Of a DNA stretch of 64,000 nt, positions 46,710 through 55,694 are shown piece after piece. Made by a program: the position numbers and the translations under genes. Position 1 is the stretch's first letter, and each line of letters starts with the position of its first letter. The notes under the pieces are model-generated. The model did not search any database, was not told where the DNA came from, and saw only the letters and a program-made list of their open reading frames with translations. The stretch is from an uncultured Anaeroplasmataceae bacterium (GTDB taxonomy: Bacteria > Bacillota_I > Bacilli_A > Acholeplasmatales > Anaeroplasmataceae): positions 124,001 through 188,000 of the forward strand of contig CAKQEA010000001.1 in the NCBI GenBank assembly GCA_934229785.1, written 5' to 3'.

Positions 46710-48656
46710 TTGAGGAAAAAATTATTGTTTGTTTTAATTTTTATCTGTTTTGTGTTATCTGGTTGTAAAGATAAGGATAATGCTACAAATAGTAATACCA
46801 CTGACATAACAAAAACATCTATGAATCTTGTTTTAGATGAGTGTGAGATATTATCTTGGAATAAGGTGGAAAATGCTTCTAAATATATAGTTCATATTAA
46901 TGATGATGATTATGAAGCTGAAACAAATCAATTAGATTGTTTCATGCTTCTAAATCATTATGGAAATTATGAAATAACTGTTTCTGCAGTAAATGAGCAG
47001 GAAGAGTTAGAAAAATCTAATATTTTAGAATATGACCTTGAAATACCACAAGGCTTAGCTACTAAGTATAATAGTGATGAAACGGAAATAATATTTGGTG
47101 TTTATGATCCATCGCTTGTTAAAGGAAAGGTAATAGTACCAAGCAATGTTAATGATAAGCCGGTCACTACCTTATTAGCAAATGCATTTAAGGATTGTAA
47201 GGCTATGACAGGTATAATCTTGCCTGATGTAATAGATACTATTGGAAGGTGCGCATTTAAAAATTGTGAAAAAATGACAAGATGTAAGCTCCCCAAATTT
47301 TTAGATACCATAGATGTTGGATTATTTGAAAATTGTACATCACTTGTGAAGCTTGAAAGATTTAACTATGTAGAATCAATTGGCGGTTCGGCTTTTAAAG
47401 GATGCACTTCATTGAGGGAAATAATTATACCTGATTCAATAATATGGGGGAGAACTTCATCTGCTCTAAACTTAATTCAATGTACTAGTCTTGAATATAT
47501 AGAATTTCCTTCAAATTATCAAGGTGAGCTTCCAAAATTTGGAGATAAGCTAGTTAAAATTGAACTAAATGGTAACGAAAACATAATTTATGATGAAGAA
47601 AATAATTGCTATGTAAATAAAGATAAAACGACTTTATTGTTAGGAGATTATAACTCAACAATTCCATCATATGTATCTACAATAGGCAAATATGCTTTCT
47701 ATTTACGTTCAGTTAAGAATATTGAAATTCCATCAAATGTTAAGCTGATAGAAAGATTTGCATTTTCTTCATGTAATGAGCTGGAAAATATAATATTAAA
47801 TGAAGGAATTGAGGAGTTGGAGACGGATGCATTTAGTTGGTGTGAATCCCTAACTTCAATTTATATACCAAGTACTTTGACAAAGCTTCATTCTAGTTAT
47901 ATCGCTTGTGCTTCATTCACGGGTGTGGATTTTTCAAGTATTGAGGTATCAAGCAAAAACCCGGTATATAGTTCTGATTGTAATTGTTTAATAGAAAAAG
48001 AAACGTTATCAATAGTTAAGGGAAATAGTAACAGTGTAATTCCAGGCTATATTAAAAATATTAAAGAATTAGCTTTTTTTAATTGCAAATTTAATGAAAT
48101 CATACTTCCTGTAGGATTAGAAAGAATAGAATATAGTGCATTTGCGGGATGTGAAAATTTAACTGAGGTTAGAATTCCAAAAACAGTAAAATATATTGGA
48201 AGCTATGCTTTTAATACATATAGTTTACAGCTTAGTATTTATCTACCACATGAGGTTGAATATGTTGATAGATGTATAGGACCAGAAGATTCTAAATCAC
48301 CTCAAGTAACTGACATATATATTGATACAGAAAATAGCCCTTCTAGTTGGAATCATGAATGGTGTTATAAATGTCTTGTTGTTACAACAAATTTTTCTTA
48401 TGAGGGTGACATTCCTTATGTAGATTCTATTTTAATAGATAATATTGGGTGTATAAATGTTCCATATAGAGAAGGTTATGAATGTGTTGGCTTAAGTTTT
48501 CAAGCAAATAGAAATATAATTGATTTCAAACCTAAAACAGTTGTTGGGAGTGTAAGTGGAAATTCGTATTTATATATGCTTACACAAGAAGAACGTTTAA
48601 AATTAAATAAAATGCATAGAGGAGAGTATCTCTATGTAATATGGAAAAAAATTTAA
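46710..48656 (+). CDS. BspA-LRR lipoprotein starting at TTG
   Basis: A 648-residue lipoprotein. The best start is TTG 46710, six bases after GGAGG (46699-46703), giving MRKKLLFVLIFICFVLSGC with lipobox LSGC. The frame is open to an upstream TTG at 46677, but that one has no ribosome site and would add 11 residues before the signal peptide. Residues ~40-115 are Fn3-like (LSWNKVENASKY); LRR_5 units cover ~135-500; the final ~130 residues contain an InlB-like fragment (REGYECVGLSF, YLYVIWKK). It follows the giant lipoprotein by 48 bases without a new promoter, so they are likely co-transcribed paralogues. Confidence 0.85.
   Translation: MRKKLLFVLIFICFVLSGCKDKDNATNSNTTDITKTSMNLVLDECEILSWNKVENASKYIVHINDDDYEAETNQLDCFMLLNHYGNYEITVSAVNEQEELEKSNILEYDLEIPQGLATKYNSDETEIIFGVYDPSLVKGKVIVPSNVNDKPVTTLLANAFKDCKAMTGIILPDVIDTIGRCAFKNCEKMTRCKLPKFLDTIDVGLFENCTSLVKLERFNYVESIGGSAFKGCTSLREIIIPDSIIWGRTSSALNLIQCTSLEYIEFPSNYQGELPKFGDKLVKIELNGNENIIYDEENNCYVNKDKTTLLLGDYNSTIPSYVSTIGKYAFYLRSVKNIEIPSNVKLIERFAFSSCNELENIILNEGIEELETDAFSWCESLTSIYIPSTLTKLHSSYIACASFTGVDFSSIEVSSKNPVYSSDCNCLIEKETLSIVKGNSNSVIPGYIKNIKELAFFNCKFNEIILPVGLERIEYSAFAGCENLTEVRIPKTVKYIGSYAFNTYSLQLSIYLPHEVEYVDRCIGPEDSKSPQVTDIYIDTENSPSSWNHEWCYKCLVVTTNFSYEGDIPYVDSILIDNIGCINVPYREGYECVGLSFQANRNIIDFKPKTVVGSVSGNSYLYMLTQEERLKLNKMHRGEYLYVIWKKI
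47140..48250 (+). repeat. LRR_5 repeat array in the 648-residue lipoprotein
   Basis: Units such as IGRCAFKNCEKM and IGSYAFNTYSL, more diverged from one another than in the giant neighbour, with one non-repeat block around 47440-47640. Confidence 0.7.
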
Positions 48657-48679
48657 AGAAAGAGGTATAAAAATTGTCA

Positions 48680-48708
48680 GCGCTTATTTTTTTTCATTTT
48701 ATAAGTGC
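48680..48708 (+). terminator. Possible weak terminator hairpin
   Basis: GCGCTTAT (48680-48687) pairs with ATAAGTGC (48701-48708) with one G-U pair and a 13-base T-rich loop. The T tract lies in the loop rather than after the stem, so termination is uncertain. It is the only hairpin I see between the LRR lipoprotein and miaB. Confidence 0.3.
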
Positions 48709-48874
48709 AAATCAATGCATGGGTAAATTTTAAAGCAAGTTTTTTGATTTGTCTTAGAGAATATTTTTGAAGTTATAATTTATTCGTTTTAATTACATTA
48801 TATTAAAAGGTATTTTTCAACAGGCTAGTTGTAAATAATTATCTATATTTCTTTTGAAAAAAATATTGTTATCT

Positions 48875-48903
48875 TTGCAATAATAAATATGATATTGTAT
48901 AAT
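48875..48903 (+). promoter_or_regulatory. Promoter of miaB-ricA
   Basis: TTGCAA (48875-48880), 17-base spacer, TATAAT (48898-48903). It is close to the gene: AGGTGAT at 48909-48915 and ATG at 48920, so the leader is very short (about 10 bases). Confidence 0.7.
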
Positions 48904-48919
48904 AACATAGGTGATGTAA

Positions 48920-50353
48920 ATGAAAAATATAAAAATAGCACTTCCTTCATTAAAGGATGCTAAATTAAGAAAAAATTTTAATGTTGAAACTATTCGTTAT
49001 AAAATGGCAGATAAATATGCAAATCTTGGAAAAGGTAAAACATATTATATTTTTACATATGGATGTCAGGGTAATGAAGCTGATAGTGAGGTAATGAGTG
49101 GTATTTTAGAGGGTGTCGGATATAGATTATCTGATGATCCGATGAATTCAGATGTTGTTTTGCTAAATACCTGTGCAATTCGTGAGAATGCTGAACAAAG
49201 AATTTGGGGTGTTTTAGGCCAACTAAAGGGTAGAAAAAGAGAAAATCCTGATATGATTGTTGGTATTTGTGGATGTATGCCACAAGAAGAGAATGCAACT
49301 AATAAAATTCTTGAGTCATATGATTTTATTGATATTGTATTTGGTACTCATAATAGAGATCACTTACCAGAGCTTATTTACCAAGCCTATTTAACTAAGG
49401 CTAAGGTTGTTGAAGTCTTATCAAACGAGGGTACTATTTTAGAGGATGCTCCTAAGGTAAGAGCATCTCATCATAAGGCTTGGGTAAATATAATGTTTGG
49501 TTGTGATGAGTTCTGTACTTATTGTATTGTTCCATATACTAGAGGAAGAGAAAGATCTAGAAAAAAAGAGGATATAATAAGTGAGGTTAAAGAACTTGTT
49601 GCAGAAGGTTATAAGGAAGTAACTCTTTTAGGCCAAAATGTTAATGCTTATGGTAAGGATTTAGGTAGTGATTATACATTTGGTGATTTACTATATGATT
49701 TAGATAAAACTGGTATTGAACGTATAAGATATACAACATCTCATCCAAGGGATTTAGATGAAAAAACTATGCTTGCAATGCGTGACTGCAAATCAGTTAT
49801 GCCACATCTTCATTTACCTGTTCAATCTGGTGATGATCATATTTTAAAAATTATGAATCGTAAATATACATACGATGAATATATGACTAAAATTAATCGA
49901 TTAAAGGAGCTTGTTCCTGATATTTCTATAACAACTGATATTATTGTTGGATTCCCTAATGAGACAGAGGAGGAATTTCAAAATACGCTAAAGCTTTGTA
50001 AAAATGTTGGCTATGAAGGAGCCTATACATTTATTTATTCTCCACGTGAAGGAACACCTGCAGCTAAGATGGAGGATCATGTTTCTATGGAAGAAAAGCA
50101 TGATAGATTAAATAGATTGAATGAAATTATTAATGAAGGCTATAAAAAGGGGCATGAAAGATTCTTAAATAAGGTTGTTGAGGTATTAGTTGATGGTGAA
50201 AGTAAGAATGGAGAAGGAATGATGTGTGGATATACTCCAAATTTAAAACTTACTCACTTTAAATCAAATGATAAATCATTGATTGGAAAAACAGTTAAGG
50301 TTAAGGTCACAGAGGCTAAAACTTGGTTTATGATTGGTGAACTTTGTGAATGA
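48920..50353 (+). CDS. miaB: tRNA (N6-dimethylallyladenosine-A37) methylthiotransferase MiaB
   Basis: Radical-SAM enzyme adding a methylthio group to i6A37 of tRNAs reading UNN codons. The 477-residue protein has the UPF0004 domain with cluster ligands Cys49 (YGCQGNEADSEVM), Cys85 (NTCAIRE) and Cys119 (CGCMPQ). The radical-SAM triad is GCDEFCTYC (Cys195, 199, 202) followed by VPYTRGRERSR, and a C-terminal TRAM domain follows (about 413-477). Length and N-terminal extension match the Bacillus YmcB type. It overlaps the next gene slightly, as in the Bacillus ymcB-ymcA pair. Confidence 0.96.
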   Translation: MKNIKIALPSLKDAKLRKNFNVETIRYKMADKYANLGKGKTYYIFTYGCQGNEADSEVMSGILEGVGYRLSDDPMNSDVVLLNTCAIRENAEQRIWGVLGQLKGRKRENPDMIVGICGCMPQEENATNKILESYDFIDIVFGTHNRDHLPELIYQAYLTKAKVVEVLSNEGTILEDAPKVRASHHKAWVNIMFGCDEFCTYCIVPYTRGRERSRKKEDIISEVKELVAEGYKEVTLLGQNVNAYGKDLGSDYTFGDLLYDLDKTGIERIRYTTSHPRDLDEKTMLAMRDCKSVMPHLHLPVQSGDDHILKIMNRKYTYDEYMTKINRLKELVPDISITTDIIVGFPNETEEEFQNTLKLCKNVGYEGAYTFIYSPREGTPAAKMEDHVSMEEKHDRLNRLNEIINEGYKKGHERFLNKVVEVLVDGESKNGEGMMCGYTPNLKLTHFKSNDKSLIGKTVKVKVTEAKTWFMIGELCE

Positions 50354-50681
50354 CAGAAGTAATATTCTTATAGATGAATTTAAAAATTTAGAAGAGGTTA
50401 AAAGAATTCATGAGCTTGAAGGCTTTATAGATAAGAATAGTGATATTAAGCTTTTATTTAATAAATTAAAATTAAAACAAAAACAATTAGTTAATGCTAA
50501 AGAGTATAATCAGATAAATCAATATAATTTATATTTGAATGAGTATAATGAATTGTATAAAAAATTAATTGATTATCCTTTTGTAGAAGAATATTTAGAG
50601 CTTTTAGATATTATAGATAAGATGCTTGTAAGTGTTTGTAAAAATATAGAAAATGGCTTAACTAAAGCAATAATTGATTAA
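50346..50681 (+). CDS. ricA: YlbF/YmcA-family protein, probable RicA
   Basis: A 111-residue, all-helical protein of the YlbF/YmcA family (Com_YlbF), with the typical two-helix hairpin EFKNLEEVKRIHELEGFIDKN and KLKLKQKQLVNA. In Bacillus subtilis ymcA (ricA) lies next to miaB, and RicA-RicF-RicT adjust RNase Y processing; the same neighbourhood here supports the assignment. The start is best placed at GTG 50346 behind GGTGA (50336-50340), overlapping the miaB stop; TTG 50334 or GTG 50337 are alternatives. Only one Cys (SVCKN) is present, so the iron-sulfur ligands described for the Bacillus complex are not evident. Confidence 0.75.
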   Translation: MNDRSNILIDEFKNLEEVKRIHELEGFIDKNSDIKLLFNKLKLKQKQLVNAKEYNQINQYNLYLNEYNELYKKLIDYPFVEEYLELLDIIDKMLVSVCKNIENGLTKAIID

Positions 50682-50762
50682 AAAAGATATATTCTACTGA
50701 AATTATGTCAATGTAAACATTTTCATTGATATGAACTTTATTCGGTAGAATATATCTTTTTT
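50680..50762 (+). terminator. Very long hairpin terminator after ricA
   Basis: Bases 50680-50701 pair with 50741-50762 over 22 positions with a single G-U, and the right arm ends in TTTTTT. A second small stem TCAATG (50708-50713) / CATTGA (50724-50729) lies inside. The left arm starts within the ricA stop codon. Confidence 0.85.
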
Positions 50763-50887
50763 GTTTAAAAATTTAAAAATGTATAACAAACTTTACTTCA
50801 ATAAAAACAAAAATTCAAAAATCGACATAAAAATTGCATATACTTTTGGTAAAAATTGGAAAAAATAAAAAAAATTCATAAAAACAC

Positions 50888-50916
50888 TTGTTTTAACGAA
50901 TAAATAGTATTATAAT
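50888..50916 (+). promoter_or_regulatory. Promoter of the Ami-type peptide importer operon
   Basis: TTGTTT (50888-50893), 17-base spacer containing CGAATAA, TATAAT (50911-50916). The leader would be about 26 bases, with the ribosome site AAGGAGTGAT at 50934-50943. Confidence 0.72.
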
Positions 50917-50948
50917 GTATTTACAAAAATTAGAAGGAGTGATTTATT

Positions 50949-53078
50949 ATGAAAATGAAAAAATATGGAATTGCTGCTTTAGCAGTGGCAGCAACACTTA
51001 GCTTAGCTGCTTGTTCTAAGGAGACACCTTCTCAAAAGAATGCAAAATATGTAAAGGAGACTGGTGCATCCGCTGAAAATGATTTGGATATTTTCACTGA
51101 ACAGCTAGGAGGGTTTAATTCTCAATATTTAGAGGCTAAAAAAATAGCTGATGATAGTGAAAGATATGTAGCTATGGCAAAGGCTGAGGCTGAATTATTG
51201 AAACAATCAGTATTTTTACCTACATCAACAAGAGGTGGAAATTATGCGATTACTAAGGTAGCGCCACGTACAGCTCCATATGCAATGTGGGGTTCTGATG
51301 AATATAGATATAAAACTCTTGTTGTTACTAATGAAGCTATCAAAAAAACTGATAGAGAAAAATTATTAGCTGATTGGAATGAAAAAAAGGGCGATTCGTC
51401 ATATGATCCTGTTTCATATGCTAAAAATTATTTGAATAGTAAGGGGTATACTTTTAGTGATAAGTACCAATATCAATATATTGAAGGTGCAAAAACATTT
51501 GATGCACTTGCAACATCATTGACTGCAGATACTGAGGTTACAACAAACTTTAATGATGGATTGATTGAATATGATGGTGCAAATCGTATTGTTGGTGCTT
51601 TGGCAGAGTCATGGGAAAAGAAAACTGTTGGTGGCAAAGTTGTCTATGATTTTAAAATTCGTGACAATATGTACTGGGCAGATAATTCAACAGGAAAGGC
51701 TACATCTTATAAAATTACAGCACAAGACTTTGTAACAGGATTTCAACATATGCTAGATGCCAGTGGTGGTTTGGAATATTTGGTTCAAGGTGTAATTGAA
51801 GGTGCAGATGAATACTTAAATGGTACAACGACAGATTTTAATGATGTTGGTGTTAAGGCAATTGATAATAATACAGTTAGATATACATTGTGTAATGATT
51901 GCTCATATTTCTTGACATATTTAAGTTATAATATTTATCAACCATTAAATAAGGAATATTTTGAGTCAAAAGGTGGTAGACTAGGTATTAAGGAGTTTGC
52001 TGAGGCATCAGCTGCAGAATCATATACTTATGGTAAGACAAAGAGTGATGTATTATCAAGTGGTGCTTATTATGTGGCTGAATATGCTGATAAGGGTAAT
52101 TTAACATTTAAAAAGGTTGAAAATTATTGGGATACAAATACTCAAATTAATGAAATTACTTGGATGTTTAATGATGGTCAAAATCAATTGAAAGGATACA
52201 ATGCGTTTAAAGATGGAACATTATCTGGTGTAGGTTTAAATACAGCTGCAATTGAGCAATCAAAAAATGATGGTTTATTTAATGATTATGCCTTTGTATC
52301 AGATACTCAATCAACGACTTATTTTGCTGCATATAATTTAAATCGTCAAACATTTGTATTATCAAATGGTTCTTGTGAATCAGCTCAATCTGTTGATAAT
52401 GCTAAATTGACAAATAAGGCTATGCAGAATCAAAAGTTCCGTTTAGCATTAAACTATGCATTTGATAAGGCAACTTGGAATGGTCAGTCTGTCGGCGATG
52501 AATTAAAGCTTAACTCTCTAAGAAATTCATACACTCCTTGGGATTTTGTATCAACAACAAAGGAAGTTACAACACAGCTTGCTGATGGAACAAGTAAGAC
52601 ATATCAAGCAGGTACAGCATATGGCCAAATAATGCAAGATCAGTTAACTGCATTAGGTGTTAAGGCTGATTTACATGATAGTACAGATGGTTGGTATAAT
52701 GTTGAAAATGCTAAAAAAGCAATGGCAGATGCAATTGAAGAATTAAAAACTGATGGTGTTACAATTGATAGCAAAAATAAGGTTGTCATTGATGTTAATT
52801 ATTATGAGGCTTCAACAATTCAAACAAATCAAGCTAACGCATATAAAAAATCAATTGAGGATGCTCTTGGAGATTATGTTCAAGTTAATTTAATTCCAGC
52901 AAGTACAACAGATGACTATTATTCATGTGGTTATCGTGCAGCTGATGGTGCAGCAGCTAATTATGATGTGTTCTACGGCTCTGGTTGGGGTCCTGATTAT
53001 GGTGATCCATCAACATATCTTGATACTTTCTTAAGTGAAGGTGCTGGATACATGACTAAAACAATTGGTTTATGGTAA
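50949..53078 (+). CDS. Oligopeptide-binding lipoprotein (AmiA/AliA type), apparently circularly permuted
   Basis: A 709-residue family-5 binding protein with lipobox LAAC (Cys22). The segment order is abnormal. Residues ~45-147 (ERYVAMAKAEAELL, SVFLPTSTRGGNYAITKV, PYAMWG, YRYKTLVV) have the features that normally close an AliA/AmiA protein. Residues ~172-709 start like a mature N-terminus (KYQYQYIEGAKTFDAL, NFNDGLIEYDG) and run through QDFVTGFQHML and GWGPDYGDPSTYLDTF. The protein stops at TKTIGLW, about 120 residues short of the usual end. Residues ~148-171 would be the joint between old C- and N-termini. Permease and ATPase genes follow, so it should be the receptor. Family identity is certain; permutation is inferred from remembered family order and from the 29735 protein. 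Confidence 0.85.
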   Translation: MKMKKYGIAALAVAATLSLAACSKETPSQKNAKYVKETGASAENDLDIFTEQLGGFNSQYLEAKKIADDSERYVAMAKAEAELLKQSVFLPTSTRGGNYAITKVAPRTAPYAMWGSDEYRYKTLVVTNEAIKKTDREKLLADWNEKKGDSSYDPVSYAKNYLNSKGYTFSDKYQYQYIEGAKTFDALATSLTADTEVTTNFNDGLIEYDGANRIVGALAESWEKKTVGGKVVYDFKIRDNMYWADNSTGKATSYKITAQDFVTGFQHMLDASGGLEYLVQGVIEGADEYLNGTTTDFNDVGVKAIDNNTVRYTLCNDCSYFLTYLSYNIYQPLNKEYFESKGGRLGIKEFAEASAAESYTYGKTKSDVLSSGAYYVAEYADKGNLTFKKVENYWDTNTQINEITWMFNDGQNQLKGYNAFKDGTLSGVGLNTAAIEQSKNDGLFNDYAFVSDTQSTTYFAAYNLNRQTFVLSNGSCESAQSVDNAKLTNKAMQNQKFRLALNYAFDKATWNGQSVGDELKLNSLRNSYTPWDFVSTTKEVTTQLADGTSKTYQAGTAYGQIMQDQLTALGVKADLHDSTDGWYNVENAKKAMADAIEELKTDGVTIDSKNKVVIDVNYYEASTIQTNQANAYKKSIEDALGDYVQVNLIPASTTDDYYSCGYRAADGAAANYDVFYGSGWGPDYGDPSTYLDTFLSEGAGYMTKTIGLW

Positions 53079-53101
53079 AATTATTAAAAGTATTATAGTT
53101 T

Positions 53102-53130
53102 AGGGGGATGAGTTTTTTACTCATCCTCTT
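53102..53130 (+). promoter_or_regulatory. Stable hairpin between binding-protein and permease genes
   Basis: AGGGGGATGAGT (53102-53113) pairs with ACTCATCCTCTT (53119-53130), including two G-U pairs, around a TTTTT loop. No T tract follows. It could protect the 3' end of the binding-protein mRNA or partly terminate, so that more receptor than permease is made; this is a common arrangement in ABC importer operons. Confidence 0.6.
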
Positions 53131-53156
53131 AAGCACTAAAAAAAGGAGTGAAATTT

Positions 53157-54716
53157 ATGGGAAAATACCTATTAAAACGATTGCTTCATGGTTTGTTTTC
53201 AATCATAATTGTTGTTGCAATTGTTATGATTTTGATTTTCTCACTATTAGATAGAGGAAGCATTTTTTCAAATGATCCTGCTTATTCAAAAAAATCGGGT
53301 AATCAAAGAATTGTATATGAATATCAGCAATGGCAAAAATATGGATATGTTGAGTTCACACAATATAATGATTATGTTAATGAACTAAAAGCTGAAGGAA
53401 AAATTACTGATGATGAAGCTAAATTAGCAATGAATTTAGGACTAACAGCTAGGGATGATACAGAAATTGTAGCTGAATATGTTGAAAAATTCACAAATTA
53501 TTATGAGTCAAAAGGATATACAGTAGAAAGACTTAATGGAAAAACTACATCAACAGGTATTCAAACCCCAGCGAATATGCAGCAATTATTTGCATATCGT
53601 GATTTAAATTTATTAACTCGTTTGTGGGATTTTTTTAAAGGGGTTATTACAATTGATTCAATTAATTATGTTACTGATGATATTGAAAATAGAGGAATTA
53701 CTTTTACATTTTTTGATCCATTAGCAGGAGGAAAGTTTTCACCAGCAATTATTGGAAATGGTACTGAACACAAATACTTACTATATTTTGATTCTAAGTT
53801 TCCATTTGTTCATCAAAATTTGGTGTCATTTCATATCGGAAAATCGTATTCAATGTATCAAAATTCAGATCTTGTTAAGGTTATGACATCTAAACAGGGT
53901 GAAGTTATTTCGGAAGAAAAAACATTTTATTCAGGTAAAGTTGCTACTACATATTTAGATTTACATTCTGCTAGATATTCATACTCAGTGACAAACGAGA
54001 ATTTAGAATTATTTGGTGATAATTATACCTCATGTGATCCAGTTAATAGTGGAAGATCAATGATTGGCTACTCATTTTTAATTGGTATTATTGCCACAAT
54101 ATTGACTTATTTATTAGGTGTTCCACTTGGAATATTAATGGCAAGAAGAAAGGATAAGCTTGCAGATAAAATTGGTACAATATATTTAGTGTTTATTATG
54201 GCCGTTCCATCTTTAGCATATATATTTATGTTCTCTGCAATTGGTAATAGTTTGTTTAAACTTCCTACTAATTTTAGGCAAAATGGTGGAGTGGTGTATT
54301 ATATATTACCAATAATTTCGTTGGCTTTACCTGCCATAGCAGGTATCATGAAATGGTTGCGTAGATATATGATTGATCAAATAAACTCTGATTATGTAAA
54401 ATTTGCTCGTTCAGGTGGATTATCAGAAGGAGAAATTTTTTCTCAGCATATTTTAAAAAATGCTGCAATACCATTAGTACATGGTATTCCTGCAAGTGTT
54501 TTAGGATGTATAACTGGTGCAATTATTACTGAATCAGTTTATGCTGTTCCTGGTACAGGTAAATTATTAACTACAGCTATAAATAAACATGATAATGGTG
54601 TTATTGTAGGATTAACAGCGTTCTATGCTATGTTATCAGTTGTTTCATTAATTCTTGGTGATATACTAATGGCAATTGTAGATCCAAGAATTTCATTTAC
54701 AACGAAAGGAAGGTAA
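53157..54716 (+). CDS. amiC: Oligopeptide ABC transporter permease, AmiC type
   Basis: A 519-residue permease. One helix at ~9-30 is followed by a large extracytoplasmic domain to about residue 300 and then by about five helices with the EAA motif DYVKFARSGGLSEGEIF. The size and the big first loop are those of streptococcal AmiC, not of ordinary OppB (~310 residues). The start is ATG 53157 behind AAAGGAGTG; an in-frame GTG at 53148 lies in the ribosome site. It ends in IVDPRISFTTKGR. Confidence 0.88.
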   Translation: MGKYLLKRLLHGLFSIIIVVAIVMILIFSLLDRGSIFSNDPAYSKKSGNQRIVYEYQQWQKYGYVEFTQYNDYVNELKAEGKITDDEAKLAMNLGLTARDDTEIVAEYVEKFTNYYESKGYTVERLNGKTTSTGIQTPANMQQLFAYRDLNLLTRLWDFFKGVITIDSINYVTDDIENRGITFTFFDPLAGGKFSPAIIGNGTEHKYLLYFDSKFPFVHQNLVSFHIGKSYSMYQNSDLVKVMTSKQGEVISEEKTFYSGKVATTYLDLHSARYSYSVTNENLELFGDNYTSCDPVNSGRSMIGYSFLIGIIATILTYLLGVPLGILMARRKDKLADKIGTIYLVFIMAVPSLAYIFMFSAIGNSLFKLPTNFRQNGGVVYYILPIISLALPAIAGIMKWLRRYMIDQINSDYVKFARSGGLSEGEIFSQHILKNAAIPLVHGIPASVLGCITGAIITESVYAVPGTGKLLTTAINKHDNGVIVGLTAFYAMLSVVSLILGDILMAIVDPRISFTTKGR

Positions 54717-54721
54717 GAGTA

Positions 54722-55684
54722 ATGGAAGAAAAAATTGAAGATTTTACAGATGAAGAATTATTTTCAAGAATTGATTCTTCACAAATAAACTCAGAAAAAA
54801 TAACAGCCCCAAGATACTCTTATTGGAAGTCTGTTGCAAGAGTGTTTTTTAAAAAGAAAATTAATTGGATTGTTTTAATTTCTCTTGGAATTATTTTAAT
54901 TTTGGCTTTTATTTATCCTTTGATTGTAAATTATGATCCTTTTGCGAATTTAGGTGATACCTCAAATCAACATTTATCACCTTCTGCTGCAATTAATAAG
55001 CTTGGCTTTAGTTTTCATTGGATACTAGGAACAGGTTCATCTGGACAATCTATTTTTGATAGCACATGGTATGCTGCTAAAACTTCATTATCACTAGCCT
55101 TTGTATGTGCTTTTATAAATTTAACGATTGGAATTGTTGTTGGTGCAGTATGGGGATTTTCAAAAAAAGTTGATGTGATTATGCAGGAAGTTTACAATAT
55201 AGTTGCAAATGTTCCATACATTTTATTTGTTTCAGTTTTTGTTTTCATTGTTGGGTCAGGATTTTGGCCATTTGTAGCTGCATTAACTATAACAGGATGG
55301 TTAAGCATAGCTTATTTTATTCGTACTCAGGTTATTATTATTCGTGATAGAGAATATAATCTTGCATCTAAGTGTTTAGGTACTCCAATAACAAGAATTT
55401 GTACAAAAAATATTTTACCATTTCTAACATCTGTCATTGTGACTCTTGCTGCGACTGAGATTCCATCTTACATATCATATGAGGTGTTTCTATCATATAT
55501 AGGAATTGGTTTGTCGGCAGAAACTCCATCACTTGGTAAAATGATAAGTGATGCCAATGGTGCATTTTCAGTATTTCCATGGGAATTTTGGGCTCCAGTA
55601 GGTATTGCTTCATTTGTAACAATTGTTTTATATATTGTAGGCCAAAACTTAGGTGATGCAAGCGATCCAAGAACGCATATGTAG
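54722..55684 (+). CDS. amiD: Oligopeptide ABC transporter permease, AmiD type
   Basis: A 320-residue permease of the OppC/AmiD family with an acidic cytoplasmic N-terminus (1-40), a first helix (about 51-71), the conserved LGTGSSGQSIFDSTWYA stretch, an EAA loop EYNLASKCLGTPITRIC, and the ending GQNLGDASDPRTHM. It lies five bases after the previous gene and pairs with it in the membrane. Confidence 0.9.
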   Translation: MEEKIEDFTDEELFSRIDSSQINSEKITAPRYSYWKSVARVFFKKKINWIVLISLGIILILAFIYPLIVNYDPFANLGDTSNQHLSPSAAINKLGFSFHWILGTGSSGQSIFDSTWYAAKTSLSLAFVCAFINLTIGIVVGAVWGFSKKVDVIMQEVYNIVANVPYILFVSVFVFIVGSGFWPFVAALTITGWLSIAYFIRTQVIIIRDREYNLASKCLGTPITRICTKNILPFLTSVIVTLAATEIPSYISYEVFLSYIGIGLSAETPSLGKMISDANGAFSVFPWEFWAPVGIASFVTIVLYIVGQNLGDASDPRTHM

Positions 55685-55694
55685 AGGTGATATC

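Noticed and set aside
13520..48250. CRISPR array or insertion sequence in the repeat-rich region
   Set aside because: The repeats are in-frame protein LRR units with diverged DNA and no uniform repeat-spacer pattern. No transposase, terminal inverted repeats or target duplications were seen.
52980..53156. Frameshift or truncation as the reason for the early end of the binding protein
   Set aside because: Neither other frame downstream codes for the missing closing segment, the stop is followed by a clean hairpin, and the segment is present intact near the N-terminus in frame. Permutation explains the data better than decay.
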